Shown here one piece after another: positions 50,341-61,774 of a DNA stretch of 64,000 bases. This stretch comes from Uloborus plumipes. Taxonomy: Eukaryota; Arthropoda; Arachnida; Araneae; Uloboridae. A program made the translations under genes and the position numbers. The DNA lies in assembly GCA_038373865.1 (NCBI GenBank), contig JAXGGA010000072.1, positions 186,001 to 250,000 of the forward strand, read 5' to 3'. The notes under the pieces were generated by a model. That model had not been told where the DNA came from. It made no database searches and was given only the letters and a program-made list of their open reading frames with translations. The stretch's first letter is position 1. Each line of letters begins with the position of its first letter.

Positions 50341-50990
50341 TAGACGTTCGAACCCTCATTTTCGACAAAGTATTTGGGTTTGCAAAAGAAAAGAAAAGAA
50401 AAAAAAAAACAACAGGCAAAAGCAAGAGAAGAAAATGCGGGAAAAAAAGAGAAAAATGAGAAGTGTAATTGCTTCCACAGAATTGGAGACTCCACTAATG
50501 AAATCCGCTTAGGAAATTAAAAATGGTGGAGATTTATTAGAAGCATAAATTCTTCTATATGTTAATACGTTTAAGTACTTTTGGTTTTATGCTGGTAGTC
50601 TTCGTACAGTCAGAGCTGTAATCGCACTTAAAATACATCAATCAGTTTCGAATTTAAGGAAATCTCTTTAGATCAAACCTGCCGCCTAACCATTTTTCAA
50701 GGCATCTAATAGGAAATGCAAGCAACTCGTCTTTTGCGACACGGTTTATTTTGAAGTCTCTTTTGCGAGTTATCGATGAAATTAAGAGGGCTTTTTTTTC
50801 TGTCTCTATCTCTCTCTTTTCTTTCCAGCATACATAGCTTTTCAGTTGAATTATAAAAAATCTACTGCTGAAATAAACATATGCTTATTATGATACAAAT
50901 ACAGAGACAAGATAATGATTTTCATGTTCTTAAAATTATTTTATAAATGAATTTAACTAAACAAATAGATTAAGAGAGTTGTTGTCTCCA
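50341..50990. other. AT-rich non-coding DNA
   Basis: Purine-rich tract at 50,385-50,460; nothing else seen. Confidence 0.45.
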
Positions 50991-51690
50991 AGACGTACTT
51001 TAAATGGGAAAATCACCGTTCAAGCACAAATTGTGTAAAAATTGCAGACACGTGTTCTCTGTTTATAGCCCGAAGCTCTCAACTTTACGCATTGATAAAA
51101 GGGTTCCGTGTAACCCTTGACACGTGCCAGCAATAATTTTGTATTTTGTGCTTTTTTAATGCTTATTGATTTGCTGTTCTCGTAAATAAGGAACGACAAG
51201 GCTTCTTTTAAAACATACTTTACCTTTAATGAGGAAATCTGCATTCAAGCACAAATAGAGAAAAATATTGAACTCACATGTTTCTGGCTTTAGCCTGAAC
51301 TTCACAATTTTACGCATTGATAAAGGGGTTTCGTGTAACCCTGAACACGAACCTGCAATATTTTTCGCAGTTTGTGCTTTCATTACGTTTATTTTTTCAT
51401 TTATACTGTTCTCGTAATTAAAGAAAAAAAAATCAGAAAAAGAATGGCTATTTAAAGACGTATCAACATCACTTTAATTGGGAAAATTAATATTGAAGCA
51501 CAAATTGCAAAAAATTTTCAGACAAATGTTCCTGGGTTACAATCTTAACCTCAAAATTATGTATGCATTGATAAAGAGGTTCCATGTTCCCCCTAACACG
51601 TGCCAGCACATTTTTGTATGTTGTGCTTTTGCAACGTTGATTTGCTCATTTACAATTCCCGCACATTCCGTTCCGTTATGATAATATTCT
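50991..51690. repeat. three tandem hairpin-forming units, about 225-248 bp period
   Basis: Units begin near 50,991, 51,211 and 51,456. Each has a left arm starting CAAGCACAAA (51,021; 51,246; GAAGCACAAA 51,494) and a right arm ending TTTGTGCTTT or TTGTGCTTTT (near 51,153; 51,380; 51,630). Arms pair over about 30 bp. Between them is the shared core ACGCATTGATAAA followed by GGGTTYCGTGTAACCC, itself a small stem in units 1 and 2. In unit 2, AAAAATATTG and CAATATTTTT changed together relative to units 1 and 3. No coding frame is shared. Confidence 0.8.
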
Positions 51691-52069
51691 CTTTCTCGAA
51701 GAGTCGACGGTAAACGCATTAAAAAATATGCAATTTAAGTAAGAGTCCCATACGTATTTTTAAGAGTCAAACTATATTTGCGTTCTTAGGTAAAACACTG
51801 AAACGAATAATCACGCGTATTGTACATACTGAAATAGTGTCTGCTACTAAATATGTAAGCGTAAAAATCTACTCTCGCTATTTCATGCATGAAAGAAATG
51901 GTGAAATGGTCTCTCTATGGTTTTCTTTATTGAACCATTCCGATTTTAAAGCGAACAATCTTTCCAGTCTTTCGCTGTGCCAATGCAAACCCTTGTTACT
52001 CAAAATAAGACCGAACTATACCCAGCGAATTGTAGAAACTGGCGTAGCTAATGTTCATAGTTACCTATA
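51691..52069. other. non-coding DNA
   Basis: A short frame at 51,837-52,085 runs into the next element; no gene recognised. Confidence 0.4.
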
Positions 52070-52923
52070 CAGTGTGTCCCAATAAAGTGTTTCAGAACTG
52101 CTAGGAGGGGTAGGGTCCATCCTAATAATTTGAAATCATATAGCAATAAAGGTCGCAAATACTTTCCCGACGTGCGTTCCATACCCTTTGGAGTTGATGA
52201 CCATGAGACGAAGATATGAGGTAGAGCTCCTTCAGAGGACAGGTTGACCTATCCGACATTTTGTGATTCCAAAACAATCTTGGATCCAGCTTTGTTACAG
52301 GTGTTTGAAAACATTAATATTGTCCCTGATTGCTCTGCTTAAAATAAATTATAATCAGTTGGACAAAACGTCACTTTAGTTAAACCTAGAAAGATAACTT
52401 CTATTATGATAATTTATTATTATGATAACTTATTTAAAAACAGTTTAATGGGAAAAGTTTCCTGTAACTAAGCCCACTTTCACACTGCATTCTGTTTCAA
52501 CCTGAGTTCACAAAATGTTTTTGTCATATATGCAAAAATAGCCAAATATCATCTAGGCAGCTGCATCTCAAGCTACCATTTTAGTTCAATGTCATTTGAG
52601 TACACATATCAGAGGTTCCACATTTGAACTTTTGGAACCAAAATGTCGGATGAGTCAGCTCCCTTTTAATAGGGGCCTTAATATGAGGTGGTTGTAGCCG
52701 GTGGAAAAAACTTCGAACATTTAGTTTGACCCATATACCTCTTGCTTGTTTGCATGTTTTATTGAAATTTTTTTTCACTTACGTCTCTTTTCTTTATGGT
52801 GCTTCTGCGTACATAATCGCTTCAGGTGAGTGTTTCCGACCCCTCATTGCTATGTGATTTCGAGTCGTCAGGATGTACTCTACCCCGCACAAAAGCTCTG
52901 AAACACTTAACTGGGACATCCTG
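52070..52923. mobile_element. 854-bp non-autonomous transposon (CAGTGTGTCCC ends)
   Basis: CAGTGTGTCCCAATAAAGTG then TTTCAGA opens. The right end, in complement, reads CAGGATGTCCCAGTTAAGTG then TTTCAGA. Subterminal inverted motifs also match (CGACATTTTG near 52,256 with CCAAAATGTCGG near 52,639). TA is present at left but the right flank is CA, so a mutated TA target is likely. No transposase frame. Confidence 0.8.
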
Positions 52924-54691
52924 CATTAATCCGTATTTGCATTTGCTTACACTAAGTTATGTATTTTATTTATTTAAAATCTATCAAACGTTTACTTCAA
53001 TTTAGAACAAAACTAAAATATAAATGTTATACTTGACTTGACAAAAATATTTTAGTTAATTAAATTTTAGAAATTATTGCACAAATTTATCATTTTAAAA
53101 AATCTCAATTCAGGCTTTTTTTTAAATGTTTTTATTGTTAGACCTTTTGAGGAATAGAACTTTTTATTCACTGATAAGATTAAAGTTTAATAAGCATAAA
53201 GTAATTTTAAAAGAATTGGTTAAATATCTCGGAATGATTGAACGGCGTAGTGCATGATCGTTTAAAAGCGGCATCGGTTTGTCTAAAAATATCCCATACA
53301 AGTATACCGCAATACTTGTACTGACAGCAGCAGTTATAAGACGAAAATTTTAAACTAAGAGGTTTCTTTTTATAGTCAAGATCTACGCCACTTTTGAGAA
53401 GATCACATATCAGTGTTGACATCCCATTCAGCCTTCAAGATGCTTTCACCACCGCTCAGCCGGATTACCAAGAAGATAAGCCTTTGTCTCAACCTAAGGA
53501 GGGATGTTAAATCTTTAGAATCGGATTATATTTGATTAGCTTTACAGATGTTTATTTAATCCTTATCCAGAAAATTCTGGCAGCACTAAAGCAGAATTTT
53601 AAGCAGCTATTAATGAATGTGTTGAAGTTTGTTATTGCAACTGATACTAATGAATTTGATCTGTTCTGATAAATTATTTTATATTGGCGATGATTTTGCC
53701 AGAAAGTAGCAAGAATGAAAACAGTAACATCTCATGTTTTTTCTTGATATTTTTTATTATAGTCACTCAGTGCAGCTTTGGGCCATATCGGTTAACTTCG
53801 CACCAGTACAAAAATTTTAATACATTTGAATTAAAAAAAAAATATATATATATATATAGTAAAATAAAGAAACAAAAACGTGGCACGACATGTCCACACT
53901 CTCTTGGCAAGGTTAAAAAAAAATTTCTTCGCTTTATTTTATAAACAAAACAAAACAAAAAAAAAACAAAAAAAACCTGAAATTAACAATTGGTACATTA
54001 GTCCATAATTTTTTCTGAAGTTGTTGTTTGGAAGTTATTTTTTCAACTCGTTGAAGGAAGTCACCCAACATTGTACTCACAATATTTTGGGCAATATTAT
54101 GAGTTCACTTTATTGTCTGAAAAAATAAGACATAGTAATAAAATGAAAAAAAAAAAAAGCACAAATGAAGTAAAAGAAGGGATCGCGTGATACGCTATCT
54201 ACGAATCGGAAAAGGCATACATTAGGAAATGTCAAGTAAAATCAATAAAAAATTTTGAAAATAAATTTGAAAAACTATTTTGTTTCTTCAAAGCAATAAT
54301 GAATGTAATTCCTTTATCTAACAAATGCTGCTTCTACCCGAATAGAAGCCTAACTGGCATTGCTTTCGAAGGAAAGAGATTGAGAATTCAAAAAATGAAC
54401 TAAATATATTAGATTTTTTTGCGTTTTAAGAAACATTCGATATAACGTAGAAAATTGCGCTTTTTTGCGTATGCATTGTAAGAGCTCCTATAGTATTAGT
54501 GAGAAAAAGATAAGTGGCACAGCCCCCGAAGGAGTTAGTCTTTTCCCAGAACCCTTTCTTTGAACCAAGGACGTGTCGTCTGGGTAGGCAGCTCCTACCC
54601 GCGAAGAATACAGACCGACCTTTTAGCTTTATTCAATGACATTTAATGCGTTGATTGGGAAAAAAATATTTAGGTATTACGCAGCAAAAGT
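52924..54691. other. AT-rich non-coding DNA
   Basis: No gene recognised. A (TA)n run is at 53,846-53,860 and A-rich runs at 53,940-53,975. Confidence 0.5.
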
Positions 54692-54871
54692 CAGGCCCGT
54701 CATTTCGGGGGGTCAGGGGGGTCAGTTGCCCCCCCCCCCCGGTTTTGAGAAATCAATGCATTTACATATAAGTGGACGTGGTTTTTATGTTTTCCGATGA
54801 AATTACATTGTGTTTGGACCCTTTGCCCTCCCCCCCCCTCCCCGCAGGAAAACCTTGAAATGACGTCCCTG
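54692..54871. mobile_element. 180-bp MITE with C/G-rich subterminal runs
   Basis: CAGGCCCGTCATTTC at left and GAAATGACGTCCCTG at right are inverted ends with one or two differences, with G- and C-runs inside. The flanks CAGCAAAAGT and CAGCAAGT look like an imperfect target duplication. Likely hAT-type. Confidence 0.7.
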
Positions 54872-55939
54872 CAGCAAGTATAGCCAAAAAGAAAAAAAAT
54901 AGAATTTTCCCATTTTATGTACAATTGAAAAGCATCTCGACCATTGCTGCTTTTCGACCTACGTATCTTTTCAACGCATAACATTAAGAACACCCACATG
55001 CTCCCCCCCCCCCCCTCGCGTCATTCAATGCAATGGCGAAGGCAGAATAAAATGTTCCTCTATGCGTAGCAGACGAGGATTTTGGCTTCTGCCCAGTGTT
55101 AACCTCGTAAGCTACTCTCTGTCTCTGCTAGTCTCTTTCATTCTCCGCAGAAAATTGGGGACGTCATGTTCAGAGCGATGAGCGTTAGCGAATTTCTCAA
55201 TGAATTTGGGGGCTCGATTCGTTTTTCTGTGGTGTTCTGTTTTCTATCAAATGTTTTCGTAATTTTCAAATGTTTCGTTTTTTCATTTGTCATATTTTTT
55301 CCCATGTTTACGTTGAAACCTCATGATAGTTGCTCCATTTAAACTTTTTGAAAAATATTTACAAAGAAAAGCGATAAAATATTGAACAATTCATGTTATT
55401 AGTTTATAAAAGTAAATTTTAAAAATTAGCTTTTTGAGTTGTTAAAGATGCATTTACAGTCTAACAAAAAAGTACGGAAATTTTTTAAGACATAAGACTG
55501 ATAGCAGATTCAGCAGATATTTATGGGGACAAGTTTTTTGTGACAAATATATAAAAAATGTGCTTGATTTTATTTTTGAAAAATGATTTGAGCCAATTGT
55601 TTTCAGAAACTGAAGTTGTTGCAGTTAATTTTGACTATACCAGCCACAATTGTTGTTGTAGAGTGAATATTTTCGGCCATAAGAATAATTAGGAGCCACA
55701 TAAAGACTAGAATGACAAATTAAGGACTTTTATCTCATGTTTTGATATTCATTGAAAAAGAAAGTGAACAAAGTGAAACAAGACTCCAGTTTCAATTTTT
55801 ATGATATTTACCATAATGGGGATATTTACCACAATTTACCTAAGTGGGTGCTACGGCACCCACCGAAAAATATCTTACACATTTACTAAGATTAAATTAA
55901 AAATTTAAACAACCCCTGACCCTGATTGGAGATCTTATA
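54872..55939. other. non-coding DNA
   Basis: Nothing recognisable; 55,010-55,210 is less AT-rich. A C12 run lies at about 55,002. Confidence 0.45.
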
Positions 55940-57503
55940 CACTAGGTGGCCAAAAGTATCCGGACACTTTCAAAAATTCACATTTTTACATATAGCTCGA
56001 GAAATAAGTGATCAATTGTTCTTTAATTTTAGTCATACAAAATATAGACTTCACCGAACATTTCCAAGTTGAAATTAAATTACCCTTGCATTTGGGGGAT
56101 TACAAGAAGGGGGTTGAAAGAAAAACCGCTTTTTGACCATAACTCTTCGAAAATAGCTCGGAATAAGCTATCAATTTCAGTCATTAATTAGCATACTATG
56201 TATAATTACTGTACAAATTTTTATGAACGTACCACTCTTACTTCTGAAGATATGAAACATCTTTGAAAAAACGGCAATTTTATTTCAAGGGTTTTTGCTC
56301 ATAACACGCAAAGTTTTTGATCAAACCTTATCACAAATTCAGGAAAGATGACAAAATACAAGAGAAAGAACATACTAAAACGGCAAATAAAAATATTAAA
56401 AATTCGATGAGATATGAACGTTAAAAGGAAATAATTTTTCACGGCGCATGCGCGAACGACAGAAATTTGTAACTACAAAAATATTGTAGCCTGATTTATA
56501 CTGCATCTTATAGAAAAAGTTCCAGTTGAATATCATGAAAAATGAAAAAGATATCAGCGATCTAGTGAGCTGTATTTCATTCATTCGCAGACAATACATA
56601 AATAGTGAGGGGTTGTCCACAAATAGTGTGGTGACAATCGATCATTTTTTTTTCAATGTTAAATTGTATACAGTTTGAAAATTTATATTCGGCATTGTCG
56701 TCACATTTCGTCTGTTCGGCCAAAAAGACCTTATACGTAGGTTTCCAAAAGTATCCGGACACCCTCTGAAACGTTGGTTTTGAACGACGACGCAATAACC
56801 TTTAATTTAAAAATAGCTCTTTGCGGACAGGCCCTCACTATTTATGTATTGTCTGCGAATGAATGAAATACAGCTCACTAGATCGCTGATATCTTTTTCA
56901 TTTTTCATGATATTCAACTGAAACTTTTTTTATAAGATGCAGTATAAATCAGGCTACAATATTTTTGTAGTTATAAATTTCTGTCGTTCGCGCATGCGCC
57001 GTGAAAAATTATTTTCTTTTAACGTTCATATCTCATCGAATTTTTAATATTTTTATTTACCGTTTTAGTATGTTCTTTCTCTTGTATTTTGTCATCCTTT
57101 CTGAAGTTGTGATAAGGTTTGATCAAAAACTCTGCGTGTTATGAGCAAAAACCCTTCAAATAAAATTGCCGTTTTTTCAAAAATGTTTCATATCTTCAGA
57201 AGTAAGAGTGGTACGTTCATAAAAATTTGTACAGTAATTATACATAGTATGCTAATTAATTACTGAAATTGATAGCTTATTCCGAGCTATTTTCGAAGAG
57301 TTATGGTCAAAAAGCGGTTTTTCTTTCAACCCCCTTCTTGTCGTCCCCCAAATGCAAGGGTAATTTAATTTCAACTTGGAAATGTTCGGTGAAGCCTATA
57401 TTTTGTATGACTAAAGTTAAAGAACAATTGATCACTTATTTCTCGAGCTATATGTAAAAATGTGAATTTTTGAAAGTGTCCGGATACTTTTGGCCACCTA
57501 GTG
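55940..57503. mobile_element. 1,564-bp Tc1/mariner-type foldback transposon
   Basis: CACTAGGTGGCCAAAAGTAT then CCGGACAC opens, and its exact reverse complement closes, each next to TA (55,938-55,939; 57,504-57,505). The two arms, each about 700 bp, are near-identical inverted copies. For example TTCGCGCATGCGCC on one arm faces GGCGCATGCGCGAA on the other. A third GTATCCGGACACCC lies near the centre (56,751). The GTGGCCAAAAGTATCCGGACA type of end is known from Tc1/mariner relatives. There is no transposase; the frames over it are arm-derived. Confidence 0.92.
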
Positions 57504-57506
57504 TAT

Positions 57507-58720
57507 TAAAACGAACTTCTCTGGTCATATAGTATTTTAAATATAAGTATATTTAATTGTTTTCGAGAGCAAAATTGCAAACAAGCGGAAAAAGAAAGAT
57601 AATTCATGCAAGTAACATTTGCTTGTCTCAAAAGCAGAATAAAGAGCGAAAATTGAAAATTTTTATACTAAAATCAATTACAAGTATTTAATTGTTAGCA
57701 AATAGAAACTGGCAACAGATAAACATTTTAAATCATTCATTGAGTTTCCTTTGCTCGTCGTCCAACAATGACATCGGTTTCCAACCGCGTAAATGTAAGG
57801 CTTAGCCGCATATGCTAAAAAACGATATAATTTGAGTGCTATTTTACATTTTTTTCTTTCTTTTGGTACTATTGTTTTAAATTTTGTTTCAAATTGTTTT
57901 AAATTTGCAGCTCTAGGCAGCTGCCTATTCTGCCTATTGAGAAATTTGGGCCTGAATAGGCGAAGATTGCATCATTTAGTAAGATTTAAGTCAAAAACGC
58001 TCCAAAATAACTTTGAATCAAAAGGCAATCGGTGCAATTATTTCGGATTTTCATGTTTTTAAATCCTCCAACAAAGAATTGATTTATAAATTTGACTTGT
58101 CTGTGTATCCCTGAGTGTGTGTCTGTGGCACGCTAGCGACTATACGGATGAACCGATTTTGAAAAAAAAAATTTTTTTTTTTTTTTGGTTCGAAAGGAGA
58201 GTGTTCTTAGCTAGGTCGCGTCTGCGAAGGACATTAATTAACGTTGATATTAATTAGAAGCCCCCATAATGTTTTTTGGTACTTTTTAAGTCAAAAAATT
58301 CTTGAAAATTAAAGAAAAAAAAGTACCAAAAGAAAGAAAAAACTTTTCTGCTTCTGATAGAATGTTCAAAACTTCCATGTTATATAGAGCTCGAATTATA
58401 AATTTTTTTAGAAAATGCGGCTACGCCTTTATTCACGCGATTGGAAACCGATGTCATTGTTGGCCGACTAGAAAAGAAAACTCAATGATTTAAATTTTTT
58501 ACCTGCTGCTAGTTTCTATTTGTTAACAATTAAAATACTAGTAACTGATTTCAGTATAAGGTTTTTAAAAGGATTTTCAATTTTCCCTCTTTATTCTACT
58601 TTTCCGACTAGCAAAAAGTTTTAACTTTACTGTTTTGTGTTTACCATGTCCTCTCGAAAACGATTAATTTTTTTGAAGTTTAAACTGATTTCTGACCAGA
58701 GAAGTAACTTTAACTTAATA
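57507..58720. repeat. large diverged inverted duplication
   Basis: Left arm about 57,510-57,880 and right arm about 58,285-58,720 are inverted copies. ACTTCTCTGGTCA, CAATGACATCGGTTTCCAA, TTAATTGTTA-CAAATAGAAACT and TTTCTTTCTTTTGGTACT each recur in reverse complement. The centre holds a GCTCTAGGCAGCTGCCTATT-type motif and a GTGTCTGTGGCACGCTAGCG-type motif (58,118), both of transposon or SINE style. Origin unknown; possibly an old foldback element. Confidence 0.7.
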
Positions 58721-58853
58721 TTTGTTTTAAATTCCATTATTCAGCTGAAATAATTGGAGTACTAATAAAATCAATTTTCAATTTAATATCCAAGCTGTTA
58801 GGAGCACATTAATGGAGTTTGAGTCATTTAGCAGATTTGAAATCACAGTATTA

Positions 58854-59256
58854 CACTGTAAAAAATAGATGTTGTTTCTACGGCATAATGCAGCTAATTT
58901 TATAGTAACAAACTGTAAAAATTGCTAATTTTACAGTAATAAACTTTAAAATTGTTCAGTCTACACTAATAAACTGTAAAATAGCTGCTTTACAGTAAAC
59001 TGCAAAATCGCTAATTTTACAGTTTAATACTATGCATTTGTAGTTTTAAACTGGAACCTCTGCTACCAGTATTATACTGTTGTTTTTCCAGTATAATACA
59101 ACTAATTTTGTGGTAATAAACTAAAATTGCTGCTTTACAGTACTAAACTGAAAAATAGCTAGTTTTACAGTTTATTACTGTGCATTTTGCAGTTTTAAAC
59201 TGGAACCTCTGCTGCCAGTATTATACTGTTAAAGCAACAGTTTATTTTTTGCAGTG
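58854..59256. mobile_element. CACTG/CAGTG MITE family, copy 8
   Basis: CACTGTAAAAAATAGATGTT opens and TTTATTTTTTGCAGTG closes a 403-bp copy with TA on both sides (58,852-58,853; 59,257-59,258). It has two internal sets of modules, which makes it about twice the length of the short copies. Confidence 0.9.
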
Positions 59257-59419
59257 TAGAACCAAAAGTGCACAACGTTTCAATTCGAAAGGCAATCGGC
59301 GCAACTGTTTCGGACTTTTTTTTTACTTATTTTTTTCCTCAATCCAATGTCAGACTGAAATAATAGAAGTACCGAAAACCGAATTATAAAAAAATATTGC
59401 TTTAACCTATTATGTGAAG

Positions 59420-59653
59420 CAGGCTTGGAGTCAATTACGAGAAAATGTAATCGATTACGATAATGATGACGAGCATGAAAAATTTGAGATTACAATTACA
59501 ATTACGATTACAGTTCTCTGCCAAATCGCAATTACGATCATAGCAACGATTAGATTATGTAAAAAATGTAAGCGATTACGATTATTATATGCCGATTACG
59601 ATTTTGATTACATGGTTACAGATTTGACAGGAATATTTATCATATACATATAC

Positions 59654-59744
<91 letters not shown>

Positions 59745-60138
59745 TATATTTATATATATATATATACAGAGGAGGATCCAGACAGTTTTAACAGGGGGGT
59801 CAAGTTTCAGTGCACCTTATTAATTGAGCGAAAAGAAAAAGAAGTATATAAAATTTAAACATTTAAAGTATCATACTGCGCAGCAAATAATATTTTTTAT
59901 TATATTCTGTGAAATTAACCATTTATTTATTTTGGTCAGATTACACGATTACAAGGCTAAATTACAATTATTGAAGGAAAGATTACAATTACGATTACAC
60001 AAGAAATACTTGATTAAAATTACGATTACACAATAACGAGTGTCTTATTTTCAAATTATGATTATGATTACGATTACAAAAAAATTGTAATCGATTACGT
60101 GGATTACGACTACGTAATTGGTGATTACTCCAAGTCTG
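59420..60138. mobile_element. hAT-like element composed of ATTACG-type repeats
   Basis: CAGGCTTGGAGTCAATTACG opens and GTGATTACTCCAAGTCTG closes, as imperfect inverted ends. The flanks ATGTGAAG and ATGAAG suggest an imperfect 8-bp duplication. Nearly all the rest is irregular GATTACAATTACG repeats on both sides of a (TA)n tract (59,663-59,766). A small CAGAGGAGGATCCAGACAG fragment is at 59,767. The long Ile/Thr/Tyr reading frame over it is a repeat artefact. Confidence 0.7.
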
Positions 60139-60319
60139 ATGAAGGTAGTGAGCGTCATTGAGTATGGTCACAGAACCAAAAATGCCATTTTAAGCCAAAA
60201 GCCAAGCGGAGAAATAGTTTCGTTTTTTTTTTTTTTTTAATTCGATTGAAATAATAAAAGTACCGTTATAACGAATAATTATTTTCTTTTGATTCCGATT
60301 GCGTAATTTAGTATCGATA

Positions 60320-60539
60320 TACCGGTCACCTTATCTAGTGATCAGGTCCCGGTTTCCAATCCCGGCTCGTGCATGGACGTACTTTCTCTCCTGTCCTAAT
60401 ATTGTCTGTGTGAATATGTACTGCAAATCGCTGTTTGTCCTATACAAACGCGTCCGATGGTATGTGTGTTGAGCTTCCAACTGAATGGTGCACTTAAAGA
60501 CTCGTGCACCCGGGTGGCTGAAATTTCAACATCAGCAAC
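60320..60539 (+). mobile_element. tRNA-type SINE with perfect 10-bp target duplication
   Basis: AGTATCGATA occurs at 60,310-60,319 and again at 60,540-60,549, bracketing 220 bp. The head contains a B-box-like GGTTTCCAATCCC (from 60,351), and the body ends GCTGAAATTTCAACATCAGC. There is no poly-A, so the tail type is not classical. Insertion is inside the array upstream of otd. Confidence 0.8.
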
Positions 60540-61377
60540 AGTATCGATAAAATAAACTGAAATATTTCAGTTGTCATTGGAGTAACAATTTAAAAATGTT
60601 AAATTAAGGGGAAGGTTGTGTCATTGACCACGATCACAGAATCAAAAATGTCCTTTCAAATCAAAAGGCAATCAGCGAAATTGTTTCAGATTTATGCTTT
60701 TCATTTTTATTTTATTTTCAATAGACTGAAGTAAATAAAGTACCGACACATTGCATTGCAATATTTTAATAATCAGGGACATATGAGAGGGGGGAAGGGG
60801 GAAGTTACGTCACTGAGTACAGCCACAAAACCAAAAATGCCATTTCAAATTAAGAGGCATTTGTTTCATACTTATGCTTTTTTCTCAATCAACAAACATA
60901 ATAAGAGGATCGGTGCCGATATAATCAATTTATAACTTTAAATTGTCTTGGACCCAGGAGATGGAAGTTTGCCTCAGTGAGTACAGTTATAGAACACAAA
61001 ATGCCACTGCAAATCCAAAGGCAATCGACGTAATTGTTTCTCACTTTTGCCTTTCAATCTTTTTTTTCAATCTAGCAATCAACTGAAACAATAGAAGCAT
61101 AGATATAATAATTTAAAAACTGAAATTTAAGGGATCCATCAGGGGGAGGTTGCGTTATTGAGTACAATCACAAAACGCTATCGCAAATAAAAAGGCAATT
61201 GTTTCAATTTATGCTTTTCATTTTTTCCTCATTTGACTAAAATGATACGAGTACCGATCTAATGAATTTAAAAATTTAAATTGTCAGGGACCCATTAGGG
61301 GGAAGAGGTTGCGTCACGGTCAGAGCACCAAAAATGCCATTTCAAATCAAAAGCATCTGCACGAGAAGGAAGAAAGT

Positions 61378-61774
61378 TTCAAGTCGCGAGGAGCGAGCGT
61401 GGCGGGATTGGCGGTTCCGCGGCGGCGCGGGGCGTTCCCGCGCCTTCGATTGGCGTGGTGGGCGTGTCGCGGGCTCCCGGCCTCTGGCGGGCGCTGGGTT
61501 CGGCGGCACAAACGTGGCTCCCTGCGAACGAGCTCCGCCAGCTTCGCCTCTCTCTCCGTCGCTCACGCTGGCCGTAAAGCTGTGGCCGAACTTCGAAGAC
61601 GTGCCGAGCCGGGGGGGCAGCGGGGACAACTTCGGCCCCGCGCTCACCGGCTTCCTCTCGTACCGGTCCGGGCACCAGCTGTGCGGGAGTCCGCCGACCT
61701 CGGTCGCCGCCTTCCAACCGTCCGGCTCGTCGTGCGCCCCCTTCTCGGCCGGACAGAGCGCGCCCGCAGCAGGC
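61378..61774 (+). promoter_or_regulatory. otd: CpG-rich promoter/5' UTR region of otd
   Basis: An abrupt change from AT-rich repeats to a strongly GC- and CpG-rich block, continuing into the first exon. It contains two ATTGG (inverted CCAAT) motifs at about 61,408 and 61,448 and GGGCGTG/GGCGTGG boxes of Sp/KLF type. Open frames on both strands overlap throughout, which composition alone explains. Most simply this is the promoter and 5' UTR of otd. The transcription start is not determined, and upstream non-coding exons are possible. Confidence 0.6.

Larger units (their letters stand above)
59257..61370 (+). repeat. degenerate tandem array (about 160-180 bp units) upstream of otd
   Basis: About seven units are recognisable at about 59,257, 60,139, 60,566, 60,776, 60,948, 61,130 and 61,288 (partial). 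The common order is AGGGGGAAGGTTGCGTCA, TTGAGTACAGTCACAGAACC, AAAAATGCCATTTCAAAT, AAAAGGCAATCGGCGCAATT, TTATGCTTTTCATTTTT, then GACTGAAATAATAGAAGTACC. A hAT-type element and a SINE interrupt the array. A further partial unit (TTGAATCAAAAGGCAATCGG) lies at about 58,013. The last unit ends where the GC-rich otd region begins and supplies the ATG at 61,334. Confidence 0.85.

Noticed and set aside
50991..51690. Possible CRISPR-like array
   Set aside because: Only three diverged units of over 220 bp, each internally paired, in a eukaryotic genome; not a CRISPR.
59414..59791. 125-codon frame rich in Ile/Thr/Tyr
   Set aside because: Encoded by ATTACG repeats and a TA microsatellite; pure repeat artefact.
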